Shown: piece after piece, positions 26,318 through 35,897 of the stretch | Layout of the letters: every line of letters starts with the position of its first letter | How positions within the stretch are numbered: position 1 is the first letter of the stretch | NCBI GenBank assembly: GCA_031281585.1 | Contig: JAITFE010000062.1 | Coordinates: forward strand, 1-52,505 | Length of the DNA: 52,505 nt | Direction: 5' to 3' | Source: Bifidobacteriaceae bacterium | GTDB taxonomy: Bacteria > Actinomycetota > Actinomycetes > Actinomycetales > WQXJ01 | Position numbers and translations under genes: made by a program | Notes under the pieces: model-generated | The model's input: only the letters and a program-made list of their open reading frames with translations | Told to the model about the DNA's origin: nothing | Databases searched by the model: none

Positions 26318-26602
26318 ATGCTGGGCATGGGCGAACCAATCTGGCTGGAGTGGCCGCTGGGCACCCGTGTGACCATCCGCCGCCGCCTGCCGGAAGGCGG
26401 CTACGCGGACACAGTAGGCGTTCTCGAGGCTGCCAGCCCAGACCATGTCGAGGTCCGTCACCGCAGCGGCGACCTGCGCCGAATTGACGCCTCAGTCATT
26501 GCGATAGCCCACCGCATCCCCGGACCGGCTGGCCGGTCAGCCCGCTCTTGGCTTGGGTCTTCCGGCCCCGCGCCAAGCGGGGGCGAGCGCCACAAGCACT
26601 AG
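26318..26602 (+). CDS. Small SH3-like domain protein, resembling the N-terminal part of a GNAT acetyltransferase
   Basis: A 94-residue protein. The core LEWPLGTRVTIRRRLPEGG...DTVGVLEAASPDHVEVRHRSGDLRRIDASVIAIAHRIP is the beta-rich domain that precedes a GNAT acetyltransferase in many actinobacteria, where the full gene lies next to the fdxA-dapC pair. Here it stands alone: after the domain comes only a Ser/Gly/Pro-rich tail of 25 residues and a stop, so the acetyltransferase half is missing. ATG at 26327 is an alternative start. Its stop TAG is interleaved with the stop of the convergent VanW gene within a single CTAG. Confidence 0.7.
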   Translation: MLGMGEPIWLEWPLGTRVTIRRRLPEGGYADTVGVLEAASPDHVEVRHRSGDLRRIDASVIAIAHRIPGPAGRSARSWLGSSGPAPSGGERHKH

Positions 26603-29505
26603 TTTTGGGTCGCGCCCGGCTTCTTGCAGACGATCGCGTTCATCGGGTCGTAGCGCCAGTGCCAGGTTTCTTTTGCCTGGGCGTTGCCGTCCGGGTCGGT
26701 CCTGATCCGCCAGTAGTCGACTTGGAATCCGGAGCTGCCCATGGATTGCGGCTCGCAGTCGGCCTTGGTCGACTCGATGGTGCGCGGCGCCACGTAGGCG
26801 TACGGCTGGTCGATCCCCGCCTCGACCGTCCAGTACTTGGTGGACCACAGTTCGACCCACACTTTGAGGGAGTCCGTCACGCCCGCCCGCAGCACCACCC
26901 CATACGGGGTGTCGTTTTTGAACTTGTTGTCAATCTGGCCTTCCCACAAGGTGGCCTCCCGACCCGTCGGGTAGCGCGAGAAGTAGTTGGCGTGGGGTTG
27001 GTGTTCCACGTCCACCATGCCCGCCAGGTGCGCCGCGTTGTAGAGGGTCGTTGAGAACTGCGACAAACCGCCGCCGATGCCGTCTTGGGACACCCCGGAA
27101 ACCACCACCCCGGCGTTGAACCAGCCGGTCTCCAGGCTGCGGTGGCCCAGCGCCTGGTCGAGGGAGAACGTCTCGCCCGGCCTGACCAGCATGCCGGTGA
27201 CGATCTCCGCCGCCTTCCGCAGATTCTTGGTCCGGTCCACGCTGTTGGTCGCCTGGGTCTCAAAGCGGCCGACGATTTCCTTTATGCCCATCTGCTCCAG
27301 TTCGGCCCGGCCCGCGGCCGGGTCCGCCTCGGCCAATTCGACTGCGGCGAGGCGCGCGCCGCCGCTGGCCAGCGCGGCGCTGGAGATGGCTTCAACCAGC
27401 CGGTCGGGATTGAGCTTGGAGCCCTTGCGGCCCTCCTCGATGACGGGTTGGCCGTCAACGAACACGAACCGGGCGTCCTCGGCCTGGGTTTCAAGCCCGG
27501 CTGGCAAGCGCTTCGAGACCGACGCCTCCAGCAGTTCCTTGTCCCAATCGAGGCTCAGCCGCTCGCTCCCGTCCGGATCGGGTCCGATCAGGGCCGCCGC
27601 TGCAATCTCCGCGGTTGGGAGTTCCACCGTCGCGTCCGCGACTACCAAGCTGACAGGGCCAGACAGGATCGGCTTGGCGAGCGTTTCGATCGCCTCGTCT
27701 AGCTGTTCCCGGCCTATCTTGGGGGCCAATTCCGACACCGGCAACTGCCACGGTCCGGCCTTCGCCAAGTAGTCCGCCTGAATCTGTTTGATCGCGGCGG
27801 CGGTGTCCAGGCTCAGTCCCGCCGATGGCTCGGTCGTGACGATTTCGCCGGTCGCGACAGCCAGGGTGCCGTCAACCGGTTCAACGCGCGTTTGGGCGGC
27901 CAGCGCCGCCACATGCGACTCCATAGCTTCTCGGTTGACCGTCAGGGAAGGCTTCACCGCTTCGATCCCCCCGATGTGATCCCACAGGCGGACCGGGTTG
28001 AAGGTCAGGCCCGTCACCTGGGCCACCGTGTCCTCCGGCGAAAAGCCGACTCCGGCTATCACCGGATCAAAGGCGGCCTCTTCTTCCCCGACAACCACGG
28101 CGACCGCCTCTTTGGCTTTGGCGTCCAATTCGGCTCGCAGCCGGTCGACTGCGGCGACGTCCGTCAGGCCGCCTATGTCCACGCCCACCACCGAGGCGCC
28201 TTTGGGCACACGGTTGGCGAAGTAGTAGCTGGCGCCCACATATCCAGCGGCCGCCAGCACCACAATGACCAGCGGAATGACCCAACGCGCGCGGCGCTTG
28301 CGGCGCCCTTGGATCTTGCCGGACTTGAGCGGCTTGCCCGATCTCCCGACCGGCAGCGGCATTGTGTCATTGTGTGTCCCGGCCCCCGCAGCTGCGACGA
28401 CTGGCAGTTCGCCGGTGTCAGCCTCCAATTCCGGCTGGGCGGCGGTGTCTGAGGCCGACGCGAGGACTGAGATCCGGCGCGGCGGCGAACTTGTCGGAGT
28501 CTGCGGAATCTGCGGCGATTCGGGCTCGACCGGTTCCTGCTCGCGGGTGTCGCCGATCGCGGAGAGCGAGCCCGCCGCCTCGTCGGGTTCAGCCGCCCCT
28601 TCGTCAGAACTGCCCGCCGCGAGGCCCTGCGCGGGCGGCCGTTCAGGCACCACTGGCTCCAGTTCACCGGTTTCGCCGGCCGCCCCAGGCAGGCTGGCCG
28701 GTTCGTCGAAGTCGGGTTCTCCCGGAGCGGGCTCGGCTTCGTCCATTGGGTCCGCCGCTGAGCTGGGCGTGGTCATTTCGGCATCCTCGTCCTGGTAGGG
28801 CGTCAGATCGGGATCCTCGCCCGCGCTGGGCGCCGGGTCGGCGTGATCGTGGACAGGCGACTGGGGCGGCGGCGTGAAGGCCGGGTCGAGAGATGACATC
28901 AGCGCGCGTTCGGCCAACAAGTCCAGCGGCGCCAGAAACGCCTCCCGGTAGAGCGCGTCACGCTCCAGGCGCTCAGTCTCCGCCATCCCCAGGTCGGCTG
29001 GGGCCGGGGCAACGGGGCCGGGCACGGCCGTGTCCGCCGGGTCCTCTGTCTGGTCTTCGGCGGCCTCGACCGGGGGCTCCCCGACCGACTCCTGGTCGGC
29101 CTCGTGCGGCCGCTGCTCGGCCGACGGCTGCTCGGCCTCGGCTGGGAGCGGGGAAACGGCATCGGGCACCGAGCTGTCGCCCGAGTCCCCGGGCTGGTCC
29201 TCGGCGACCTCGGCGGGGGACTCTCCGACCGACTCCTGGTCGGCCTCGTCCGGCCGCTCCCCGTCCGACCGCTGCTCGGCTTCGGCTGGGAGCGGGGAAA
29301 CGGCATCGGGCACCGAGGCGTCGCCCGAGTCCCCGGACTGGCCTTCGGCGACCTCGGTTGGGGGCTCGGCTTCGGAATCGTGGTCGTCCTGGGGCTCAGA
29401 GTCACGCTCCGGGTCGGATTCGGGAACGGGCGTCACTTCCGGCTCGTCGTTTTCGGAATCGATTTCCGGGTCGTTTTGCGGGGCTTCTTGCACTTCATCC
29501 GCCAC
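26599..29505 (-). CDS. VanW-family protein with PG-binding-type domain and long acidic cytosolic region
   Basis: A 968-residue bitopic membrane protein. Residues 1-400 are acidic, proline-rich and probably disordered, and contain a direct repeat of about 48 residues (VAE-x-QxGDSGD-SVPDAVSPLP, AEAEQ, EADQESVGE) in two clear copies and one decayed copy. A basic patch (GRRKRRAR) precedes one membrane helix at about 406-428. The outer part has two copies of a putative peptidoglycan-binding domain (DPVIAGVGFSPEDT; ARFVFVDGQPVIEEGRKG) and the VanW domain with RTKNLRKAAEIVTGM, RPGETFSLDQALG and GGGLSQFSTTLYNAA. Envelope role likely; reaction unknown. GTG start with GGAGG box at 29513-29517. Confidence 0.9.
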   Translation of the reverse strand: MADEVQEAPQNDPEIDSENDEPEVTPVPESDPERDSEPQDDHDSEAEPPTEVAEGQSGDSGDASVPDAVSPLPAEAEQRSDGERPDEADQESVGESPAEVAEDQPGDSGDSSVPDAVSPLPAEAEQPSAEQRPHEADQESVGEPPVEAAEDQTEDPADTAVPGPVAPAPADLGMAETERLERDALYREAFLAPLDLLAERALMSSLDPAFTPPPQSPVHDHADPAPSAGEDPDLTPYQDEDAEMTTPSSAADPMDEAEPAPGEPDFDEPASLPGAAGETGELEPVVPERPPAQGLAAGSSDEGAAEPDEAAGSLSAIGDTREQEPVEPESPQIPQTPTSSPPRRISVLASASDTAAQPELEADTGELPVVAAAGAGTHNDTMPLPVGRSGKPLKSGKIQGRRKRRARWVIPLVIVVLAAAGYVGASYYFANRVPKGASVVGVDIGGLTDVAAVDRLRAELDAKAKEAVAVVVGEEEAAFDPVIAGVGFSPEDTVAQVTGLTFNPVRLWDHIGGIEAVKPSLTVNREAMESHVAALAAQTRVEPVDGTLAVATGEIVTTEPSAGLSLDTAAAIKQIQADYLAKAGPWQLPVSELAPKIGREQLDEAIETLAKPILSGPVSLVVADATVELPTAEIAAAALIGPDPDGSERLSLDWDKELLEASVSKRLPAGLETQAEDARFVFVDGQPVIEEGRKGSKLNPDRLVEAISSAALASGGARLAAVELAEADPAAGRAELEQMGIKEIVGRFETQATNSVDRTKNLRKAAEIVTGMLVRPGETFSLDQALGHRSLETGWFNAGVVVSGVSQDGIGGGLSQFSTTLYNAAHLAGMVDVEHQPHANYFSRYPTGREATLWEGQIDNKFKNDTPYGVVLRAGVTDSLKVWVELWSTKYWTVEAGIDQPYAYVAPRTIESTKADCEPQSMGSSGFQVDYWRIRTDPDGNAQAKETWHWRYDPMNAIVCKKPGATQN

Positions 29506-29541
29506 CTAGTTACCTCCAGGTCTTGTGGGCCTCATGCAATT

Positions 29542-29907
29542 CTAAGATGCCCTGAACCACCGGCGGGGTAGGAAGGCCGCAGCCATGGTGACCAAGGGCG
29601 CCGCGACAGCCCAAGCGAAGCCAATCCAGTCGCCTTGGATGACCAGGTCGCCACCGGGTCCGGGCAGGGCGCTGGCCTGGGCGGCGGCGAAGGACCCGAC
29701 GGCCGCGCCGAACACTCCGGCCCAGCCCGCCAAGGCGCGCGCGGCGACCGCCCAGCCGAAAACGCCAACCACGGCCATGACCAGGCCCAGCGGAAACGCC
29801 TCCACGGGCCCCAGCGCGACGGACGCGCGGTGCCAGACGCCCAGCAGCAGCGTCACCACAGCGCTGGCCAAGCCGCAGCCCACCCCCTTGACCACGATCA
29901 CCGCCAT
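29542..29907 (-). CDS. Small actinobacterial membrane protein (DUF6113-like)
   Basis: A 121-residue protein with four predicted membrane helices (GVGCGLASAVVTLLLGVW, FPLGLVMAVVGVFGWAVAA, WAGVFGAAVGSFAAAQ and the last WAVAAPLVTMAAAFLP). Its ATG is one base after the typA stop, so it is translationally coupled to typA and is followed after 36 bases by the VanW gene. Position and topology match a conserved actinobacterial membrane family of unknown function; the family name is tentative. Confidence 0.8.
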   Translation of the reverse strand: MAVIVVKGVGCGLASAVVTLLLGVWHRASVALGPVEAFPLGLVMAVVGVFGWAVAARALAGWAGVFGAAVGSFAAAQASALPGPGGDLVIQGDWIGFAWAVAAPLVTMAAAFLPRRWFRAS

Positions 29908-29908
29908 G

Positions 29909-31888
29909 TCAGGCGTCCGGGCGGCTGTCGCGTTTGGCGCGGCCCCGTGCCTTGCCCCGCAGTTCGGCGGAGAGCTCCACCTTGCGGATCCGCGTGATCT
30001 CCGGGGTCACTTCGACGCATTCGTCTGTGGCCGCGAACTCGAGGGACTCCTCTAACGTCAGGCGGCGCGGCGGGGTCAGGCGCTCCAGTTCGTCCCCTGT
30101 CGAGGAACGCATGTTGGTGAGCTTCTTCTCGCGGGTGATGTTGACGTCCATGTCCTCGTTGCGCGGGTTCTCCCCCACCACCATGCCCTCGTAGACCTCC
30201 TCGGTCGGCGCGACGAAGAACGCCCCGCGCTCCTGGAGGGCCATGATGGCGTAGGGCGTGGCCACGCCGGGGCGGTCCGCCACCATGGAGCCCGTGACGC
30301 GCAATTCGATCGGCCCGGCCCACGGCTCGTAGCCGTCGAAGATCGAGGACGCGATCCCCGTGCCCCGTGTCTCCGTCAAGAATTGCGTCCGGAAGGAGAT
30401 CAACCCCCGCGCGGGCACCACGAACTCCATCCGCACCCAGCCGGAGCCGTGGTTCGCCATGGTGACCATGCGGCCCTTGCGGGCGGCCATCAACTGGGTG
30501 ATGGTCCCCAAGTATTCCTCGGGGGCGTCTATGGTCATGCGCTCCATCGGCTCCAACAGCCGGCCGTCCTCGGTCTTGGTGACCACCTGCGGCTTGCCCA
30601 CAGTCAGCTCGAAGCCCTCGCGCCGCATCTGCTCCACCAGCACGGCCAGCGCCAACTCGCCCCGCCCTTGGACCTCCCACACGTCCGGCCGCTCAGTCGG
30701 GAGCACCCGCAGCGACACGTTGCCGACCAATTCGCGCGCCAGGCGGTCTTTGACCTGCCGGGCCGTCAGCTTGTGGCCCTTGACTTTGCCCGCCAGCGGC
30801 GAGGTGTTGATGCCGATCGTCATGGAGATGGCGGGCTCGTCAACCGTGATGGTGGGCAGCGGCCTGGGGTCCTCCGGGTCCGTCAGCGTGTCGCCGATCA
30901 TGATGTCGCCGATCCCCGCCACCGCCACGATGTCCCCCGCCCGCGCCCGGTCGGTCGGCACGCGGTCCAACGCCTCCGTCGCCAGCAGTTCCGTGATCTT
31001 GACGTTCTTCAGCGACCCGTCCTGCCTGGCCCAGGCCACGATTTGGCCTTTGGCCAGTTCGCCGTTGTAAAGCCGCAGCAGGGCCAACCGGCCCAGGAAC
31101 GGGGAGGCGTCCAAGTTGGTGACGTGGGCCTGCAGCGGGGCTCCCGGGTCGTAGGTGGGCGCCGGAATGGTCTCCACTATGGCTTTGAACAAGGGCTCCA
31201 GGTCCGCCCCGTCCGGCATCTGCCCGTCCGGCGGCGCCGTCAGCGAGGCCCGCCCCGCCTTCGCCGCCGCGTAGATCACCGGGAAGTCCAGCACCGCGTC
31301 CAGATTCAGCGACGGGTCGTCCTCCGTCAAGTCGCTGGCCAGCGACAACAGCAGGTCCGTGGTCTCCGCCACGACCTCCTCGATCCGCGCGTCCGGCCGG
31401 TCGACCTTGTTCACAACAACGATCACCGGGAGTTCGGCCGCCAACGCCTTGCGCAGCACGAACCGCGTCTGCGGCAGCGGCCCCTCCGACGCGTCGACCA
31501 GCAGCACCACGCCGTCCACCATGGACAGGCCGCGCTCCACCTCGCCCCCGAAGTCGGCGTGCCCCGGCGTGTCCACCACGTTGATGGTGATCGCGTCCGC
31601 GTCGCCTTTCCCCGCACCCTGGGCGGTTCCCCCCGGCCCAGCCCCGCCGTCCGCCACGCTCGCGGCCGCCGGCCCCCGGTAGTGGACCGCCGTGTTCTTG
31701 GCGAGGATCGTGATGCCCTTCTCCCGCTCCAGGTCGCCGGAGTCGAGGGCGCGTTCGGCCACATGCTCATGCTGGCCGAAGGCGCCGGTCTGCCACAGCA
31801 TCGCGTCCACCAGAGTGGTCTTGCCGTGGTCGACGTGCGCCACAATGGCCACATTGCGCAGGTCTGGCCGGGACGCGAGTTTGGACAT
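29909..31888 (-). CDS. typA: Translational GTPase TypA/BipA
   Basis: TypA, about 659 residues from ATG 31888 ([20 protein letters not shown]); ATG 31918 would add ten residues that the family lacks. It is a ribosome-associated GTPase used in stress and low-temperature ribosome assembly. G1 [10 protein letters not shown]2 EKGITI, G3 [10 protein letters not shown] and G4 NKVDRPDAR are all intact, and the C-terminal domain has [18 protein letters not shown] and the [12 protein letters not shown] segment. Between G2 and G3 lies an insert of about 25 Gly/Ala-rich residues, longer than in relatives. The next gene starts one base after its stop. Confidence 0.96.
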   Translation of the reverse strand: MSKLASRPDLRNVAIVAHVDHGKTTLVDAMLWQTGAFGQHEHVAERALDSGDLEREKGITILAKNTAVHYRGPAAASVADGGAGPGGTAQGAGKGDADAITINVVDTPGHADFGGEVERGLSMVDGVVLLVDASEGPLPQTRFVLRKALAAELPVIVVVNKVDRPDARIEEVVAETTDLLLSLASDLTEDDPSLNLDAVLDFPVIYAAAKAGRASLTAPPDGQMPDGADLEPLFKAIVETIPAPTYDPGAPLQAHVTNLDASPFLGRLALLRLYNGELAKGQIVAWARQDGSLKNVKITELLATEALDRVPTDRARAGDIVAVAGIGDIMIGDTLTDPEDPRPLPTITVDEPAISMTIGINTSPLAGKVKGHKLTARQVKDRLARELVGNVSLRVLPTERPDVWEVQGRGELALAVLVEQMRREGFELTVGKPQVVTKTEDGRLLEPMERMTIDAPEEYLGTITQLMAARKGRMVTMANHGSGWVRMEFVVPARGLISFRTQFLTETRGTGIASSIFDGYEPWAGPIELRVTGSMVADRPGVATPYAIMALQERGAFFVAPTEEVYEGMVVGENPRNEDMDVNITREKKLTNMRSSTGDELERLTPPRRLTLEESLEFAATDECVEVTPEITRIRKVELSAELRGKARGRAKRDSRPDA

Positions 31889-31945
31889 GTATTTGACTGC
31901 TTTCTGCTGTGCGATCATCGACGCGGTTGGCCAGGCGCCGAGGTT

Positions 31946-32764
31946 TCATTCGGCCGCCGGCGGCCCCGCCATGATACCCGGCGCGGCCGAACCGTCTTTC
32001 CGCCCGCCGGCCAGGTCTGGGCGCATCCGCCCCGTACGCTCCAACGCCTGGTCGAGGCGCCACTGCGCGATCTTCCCGTGGTTGCCGGACGCCAGCACCT
32101 CCGGCACCGCGAGCCCCCGCCAGGTGGGCGGCTTGGTGTACACAGGGTATTCCAGCAGCCCAGGCCGCACGTGCGATTCCTCGGTCAGCGACTCCGCGTT
32201 CCCCAGCACGCCGGGCAGCAGGCGCGTGATCGCCTCGATCATCGCCAACGCCGCGACCTCTCCGCCCGCCAGCACGTAGTCCCCGATCGACAGTTCCTCC
32301 ACCGCCACATCCGCGCGCCCCCGGTAGTGTTCAGCCACCCGCGCGTCGATCCCCTCGTAGCGCCCGCACGCGAACACCAAGTGCCGCGCCTTAGCCAGCC
32401 GCCCGGCCACAGCCTGGTCAAACACCTTGCCCGATGCCGTCGTCACCACCAACGTCGCCCCCTCGCCGCCGAGGCCGTCCCCGCCGTCAGGCCCCTCCGC
32501 CGCGCCCGCGCCATCCCGCGCTTCGGGGGATGCCGGCCCGCCCAGGATTTCGTCCATGGCCAGGCCCCACGGCTCGGGTTTCATGACCATCCCGGCGCCG
32601 CCGCCGTACGGGGTGTCGTCAACGGTCCGGTGCCGGTCCGAGGTCCAATCGCGCAGGTCGTGGACTCGCAGTTGGACAATTCCCGCTTCGGCGGCTTTGC
32701 CCAGCAGCGACAACTGCGCCGGCGCCAGGTACTCCGGGAAGATGGTTATCACGTCGATCAACAC
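31946..32764 (-). CDS. trmD: tRNA (guanine-37-N1)-methyltransferase
   Basis: TrmD, 272 residues, SPOUT-class enzyme forming m1G37, which prevents frameshifting. The SAM-binding trefoil knot is seen in [13 protein letters not shown] and [22 protein letters not shown], followed by LLPGVLGN and [13 protein letters not shown]. The N-terminus [13 protein letters not shown] is standard. An insert of about 30 residues rich in Gly/Ala/Asp sits between [10 protein letters not shown] and [12 protein letters not shown], an exposed loop in known structures. The start is GTG 32764, six bases after rimM. It belongs to the conserved rpsP-khpA-rimM-trmD operon. Confidence 0.96.
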   Translation of the reverse strand: MLIDVITIFPEYLAPAQLSLLGKAAEAGIVQLRVHDLRDWTSDRHRTVDDTPYGGGAGMVMKPEPWGLAMDEILGGPASPEARDGAGAAEGPDGGDGLGGEGATLVVTTASGKVFDQAVAGRLAKARHLVFACGRYEGIDARVAEHYRGRADVAVEELSIGDYVLAGGEVAALAMIEAITRLLPGVLGNAESLTEESHVRPGLLEYPVYTKPPTWRGLAVPEVLASGNHGKIAQWRLDQALERTGRMRPDLAGGRKDGSAAPGIMAGPPAAE

Positions 32765-32770
32765 GGCCGC

Positions 32771-33313
32771 TCAGTCCTCCTCCGTCAGCGGCCTGGCCGC
32801 GACCAGCCCCCGGGGCGGGTCGACCACTATCCGCATCCGGTCCAGGTCGACTTCCAGCACCAGCGCCTTGACCAGCGGAACCAGAGCCTTGGAGCAGTCC
32901 GGCTGGTCGATCTCCAGCAGATCTTGACCCGGCATGGCGATCAAATCAGACACGGCGCCAACGGGAGTGCCGTCCGGGAGGAACACCTCCGCCCCGCGCA
33001 GTTGCGCGGGGTACCAGGCGTCCGGTTCCTCGGCCGGGTCCACTTCGGCCGCCAGCCGCACCCCCCGCAGCGCTTCGGCCGCGTCGCGGCCCTCGACCTC
33101 GGCGAAGCCCGCCACAGCCCTGCCGGAGTCTGCCCGGAACCGCAGCAATGTCAGCCGGGCGGGCGCGTCCCCCGCCCGGTCCGGTCCGTCCGGCTCCACC
33201 GTGTACACCGAACCGACTTGAAACCGCCGTTTGGGCTGGTCGGTGCGCAGTTCCAAGACCACGTCCCCTTTGACACCATGAGGCCGGGCGACCACGGCCA
33301 CGACTACTTCCAC
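32771..33313 (-). CDS. rimM: Ribosome maturation factor RimM
   Basis: RimM, 180 residues, which binds S19 and helps mature the head of the 30S subunit. It has the N-terminal RPHGVKGDVVLEL segment and a C-terminal PRC-barrel (WYPAQLRGAEVF, GAVSDLIAMPGQDLLEI, LVPLVKALV). I start it at GTG 33313 because a perfect GAGGAGG box at 33322-33328 lies eight bases before it; the open frame continues to 33568 but this part overlaps khpA and is only shadow. A 151-base gap to khpA is longer than usual in this operon. Confidence 0.95.
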   Translation of the reverse strand: MEVVVAVVARPHGVKGDVVLELRTDQPKRRFQVGSVYTVEPDGPDRAGDAPARLTLLRFRADSGRAVAGFAEVEGRDAAEALRGVRLAAEVDPAEEPDAWYPAQLRGAEVFLPDGTPVGAVSDLIAMPGQDLLEIDQPDCSKALVPLVKALVLEVDLDRMRIVVDPPRGLVAARPLTEED

Positions 33314-33464
33314 AACCCCCGCCTCCTCGTCGAGCGACCGCCCCGGGCGGCGTTGCCAAGAGGTCCGCCGATCACGGTGCCGACCACCCCCGCGACCCCC
33401 AACCGGGGTTCGCGCGTGACGGTCCGGACGGCATCGTGAACTGCGGAGGCGTTTGACCTCCGGG

Positions 33465-33704
33465 TCAACGCCGGTCGGTGTCGACCACGTCGACCCGCAC
33501 GTCGCCGCTCCGCGAGAGCGCGTTGGTGACGGTTCTGAGCGCTTTGGCCGTCCGGCCGTTGCGTCCAATCACCCGGCCAAGGTCGGTCGGCGCGACTCGG
33601 ATCTCGAGCATTTCGCCGCGGCGGTTGCGCCGCTCGCGCACGGTGACCGCGTCCGGGTCGTCGACGATTCCGCGAACCAGGTGTTCCAAAGCCCGCGCCA
33701 GCAT
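33465..33704 (-). CDS. khpA: KH-domain RNA-binding protein KhpA
   Basis: A 79-residue protein made of one KH domain, with the RNA-gripping GxxG loop in LGRVIGRNGRTAKALRTV. KhpA pairs with KhpB in Gram-positive bacteria to bind many RNAs and affect cell elongation; KhpB is not in this window. Its ATG shares one base with the rpsP stop (TGATG), so both are co-translated, as in most actinobacteria. Around its stop a short stem TTGACC/GGTCAA is seen, which may contribute to the gap before rimM. Confidence 0.95.
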   Translation of the reverse strand: MLARALEHLVRGIVDDPDAVTVRERRNRRGEMLEIRVAPTDLGRVIGRNGRTAKALRTVTNALSRSGDVRVDVVDTDRR

Positions 33705-34252
33705 CAGGCCTCCGGCGTTGCCGCGGCTTCGGATTCGGCGGCGGGCTCTGCGGGCTCGGCTGAATCCGTGGCCGGTTCGGCGGGATCGGCGGCCTGCGCC
33801 TCCGCCTCGGCGGCTTTGGCCTCTGCGGCCGCCTTCGCCTCGGCTGCCCTGGCTTCCGCCTCGGCTTTGGCCTTGGCCTCGGCTTGGGCGGTGACCTTCT
33901 TGAGGGCTTCGGCTTCGGCCTGCTCCACGGCGGCGGCCGCAGCCGCCTCAGCGGCCTGCCGGGCCGGAACCTTCAATGTGCCCTCCTTGTAGGGCAGGCC
34001 CTTGAACTTCTGCCAGTCGCCGGTCAGCTTCAACTGGGCCAGGACGGGCGCCGTGGGCTGGGCGCCCACCGACAGCCAGTACTGGACCCGATCGGATTTG
34101 ACCTCGATATACGAGGGATCCTCTGTCGGATGGTACTTGCCAATTTCCTCGATCACACGCCCGTCGCGCTTGGCGCGGGCGTCGACAACCACAATGCGGT
34201 AATAAGGTGCCCGGATCTTGCCCAGGCGCTTGAGCCGAATCTTTACAGCCAC
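33704..34252 (-). CDS. rpsP: 30S ribosomal protein S16
   Basis: S16, 182 residues from GTG 34252 ([19 protein letters not shown]). The first 85 residues are the standard fold with [19 protein letters not shown] and the [12 protein letters not shown] helix. The remaining part of about 95 residues is a charged Ala/Glu/Lys helix, probably a coiled coil, then an Ala/Pro/Glu tail. Such tails are known in actinobacterial S16 but this one doubles the protein. An AGGAAG box lies before the start. The frame is open far upstream but with no S16 homology. Confidence 0.95.
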   Translation of the reverse strand: MAVKIRLKRLGKIRAPYYRIVVVDARAKRDGRVIEEIGKYHPTEDPSYIEVKSDRVQYWLSVGAQPTAPVLAQLKLTGDWQKFKGLPYKEGTLKVPARQAAEAAAAAAVEQAEAEALKKVTAQAEAKAKAEAEARAAEAKAAAEAKAAEAEAQAADPAEPATDSAEPAEPAAESEAAATPEA

Positions 34253-34964
34253 AGCAGCGGTTACTTCCTTTGCGTTCTGAGATGGATATCCGTCGCAGGG
34301 ATGGCCCGTGGGGTGGGTCGCCTGGCCGACAAGCTGGACGCGCGCGTGATGGTTGAGAGGGTCCTTCAAGCGCACATACGAACAGTCATTGTGCCAGAAA
34401 CTACCCCGCCCCCTCAACGCGGCCCGCGCTTGGTGGCGCTTTGCGCCCAACGCCGACCCGCACGGCGGCCAACTTGAGGCCTGCGGGGACAACCCGACCC
34501 ACCGCGCAATGGACGAATGCCAGGGCCCAGCCGCCGAAAACGGTGCTCTGCGGCACCCTCGAACGACACCACCCTCGCGGTGGTGTCGACCAACGGCGTC
34601 CACCGCCACCCGCCCAAAACCACCCCAACCCCCTGGCCAGCCCAGACGCGGGCCACCCCAGACACGGCCCAAGAGCCGCCGCACCCGCCAACGACACCCC
34701 CCCCGCGGTGGTGTCGCCCAACGGTGCGGCGGGATGGGAAGGCGGCGGGCGGGCTGGGGCGGGCGGACGGCATCGGCACCAGGCGAACCGACCGCGTGGG
34801 GCGGGAAGGCGGGATCGGGCACCAGGCGAACCGGCGGGGCGGAAAGGCGGTGGCGGGCGGACGGCGCGGGGCGCGGGAAGGCACTCTTGGGCGACAACCG
34901 CGCACCGCCCGGGGCAGGGCACTGGCCAAAGTCGTTTGGAGGCCCCGCTCCCCGGGGGTGCCGC
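34253..34964. other. Gene-free region between the sugar transporter operon and rpsP
   Basis: 712 bases without a credible gene. All open frames on both strands are Pro/Arg/Gly-rich shadows without a start site. The stretch near rpsP (34260-34440) must contain the promoter of the rpsP-khpA-rimM-trmD operon. Further on are two similar hairpins (34564-34588 and 34692-34716) and, at 34750-34890, a GC-rich direct repeat in which GGCACCAGGCGAACCG and GGGCGGAAAGGCGG-like segments recur about 55 bases apart. This region marks one junction of the transporter genes with the conserved ribosomal operon. Confidence 0.6.
34564..34716. repeat. Pair of related hairpins (CGACACC...GGTGGTGTCG)
   Basis: The first hairpin (34564-34588) has two perfect 10-base arms CGACACCACC and GGTGGTGTCG with a CTCGC loop. 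The second (34692-34716) is the same with one mismatch in the stem. Both are preceded by AA and followed by a CCAACGG sequence, so the repeated unit is about 35 bases and the copies are 128 bases apart. They may be terminators or dispersed palindromes; no T-run follows. Confidence 0.7.
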
Positions 34965-35897
34965 CTAGCCCTTGACGGAGCCGGCCAGGAGGCCGCGGAC
35001 GAAGTAGCGCTGCAGGCTCAGGAAGACGGCCACCGGCACGATCATCGACACGAAGGCGCCGGCGGAGAGCAGGTGCCATTTGGCACCCAGCGAACCGGCC
35101 ATGTCGGAGAGGCGGGCGGTGATGGGCGCCAAATCCGGGGTGTTGCCGCCAAAAGCGAGCGCCACCAGGAGGTCGTTCCAGACCCACAGGAACTGGAAGA
35201 TCGCGAACGAGGCGATCGCCGGGACCATCAGCGGCAAGATGACGCGGAAGAAGATCGTGACATGGCCGGCGCCGTCAACGCGGGCGGCCTCCACCAGGGA
35301 GCGCGGGATGTCCTTCATGAAATTGTGCAGCAGGAAGATCGCCAGCGGCAGGCCGAACATGGCGTGCGACAGCCACAGCACCCAGAAGGAGGCGTTCAAA
35401 CCCAAGTTGACGTACTGGGTGAGCAGGGGCACCATCGCGACCTGGATCGGGACCACCTGCAACGCGAAAATGCCCACAAAGAGGATGTTCGAGCCCCGGA
35501 ACGGAATCCAGGCGAACGCGTAGGCCGCAAGGAGCGCCAGAAAGATCGGGATGACCACCGCCGGCAGCGTCATGACGATCGAATTGATGAAATAGTCGGC
35601 CAAATTCGCGGTGCCGCTGCCACTGAGCACCGTTTTGTAATGGTCCAGCGAGAAACCGCCCCAGTTGGACGGGTTCAGCGCCTCCCACCAACCCGTCCGC
35701 CGGATGTCCTTGACCGAGCCCCGGAAAGACGTCACCAGCAACCCGAACGTCGGCACGGACCAAAGCAGGCCGATCGCGATCGCGATGGCCGAAGCCGAAG
35801 ACGAGGTCAGCGCCCGTTTGGCCCGCGCCGCCCTGCCCCCGCCGGGCTTCGGTTGGCCGCCGGCGCGATTGCGGGTCGCGACTGCCACGCTGTTCAT
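34965..35897 (-). CDS. Sugar ABC transporter permease (MalG/AglG type)
   Basis: A 310-residue membrane protein, six predicted helices, binding-protein-dependent transport family. The cytoplasmic EAA loop reads [22 protein letters not shown], which contacts the ATPase. The segment [20 protein letters not shown] and the ending [15 protein letters not shown] are those of the second permease of sugar importers. The start ATG 35897 overlaps the stop of the first permease (ATGA). The protein closest in pattern is the alpha-glucoside (AglEFG) type; the sugar itself is an inference. No ATPase gene follows. Confidence 0.93.
   Translation of the reverse strand: MNSVAVATRNRAGGQPKPGGGRAARAKRALTSSSASAIAIAIGLLWSVPTFGLLVTSFRGSVKDIRRTGWWEALNPSNWGGFSLDHYKTVLSGSGTANLADYFINSIVMTLPAVVIPIFLALLAAYAFAWIPFRGSNILFVGIFALQVVPIQVAMVPLLTQYVNLGLNASFWVLWLSHAMFGLPLAIFLLHNFMKDIPRSLVEAARVDGAGHVTIFFRVILPLMVPAIASFAIFQFLWVWNDLLVALAFGGNTPDLAPITARLSDMAGSLGAKWHLLSAGAFVSMIVPVAVFLSLQRYFVRGLLAGSVKG

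Noticed and set aside
30383-33439. A very long plus-strand open frame (about 1000 codons) across typA, trmD and rimM.
   Set aside because: It is antisense to three well-identified genes, has Arg/His/Gln-rich composition typical of a shadow frame in GC-rich DNA and no recognisable domain.
34253-34964. Several overlapping open frames of 130-250 codons on both strands.
   Set aside because: Pro/Arg/Gly-rich in all frames, no start sites with ribosome binding boxes, no domain, and no codon-position bias favouring one frame.
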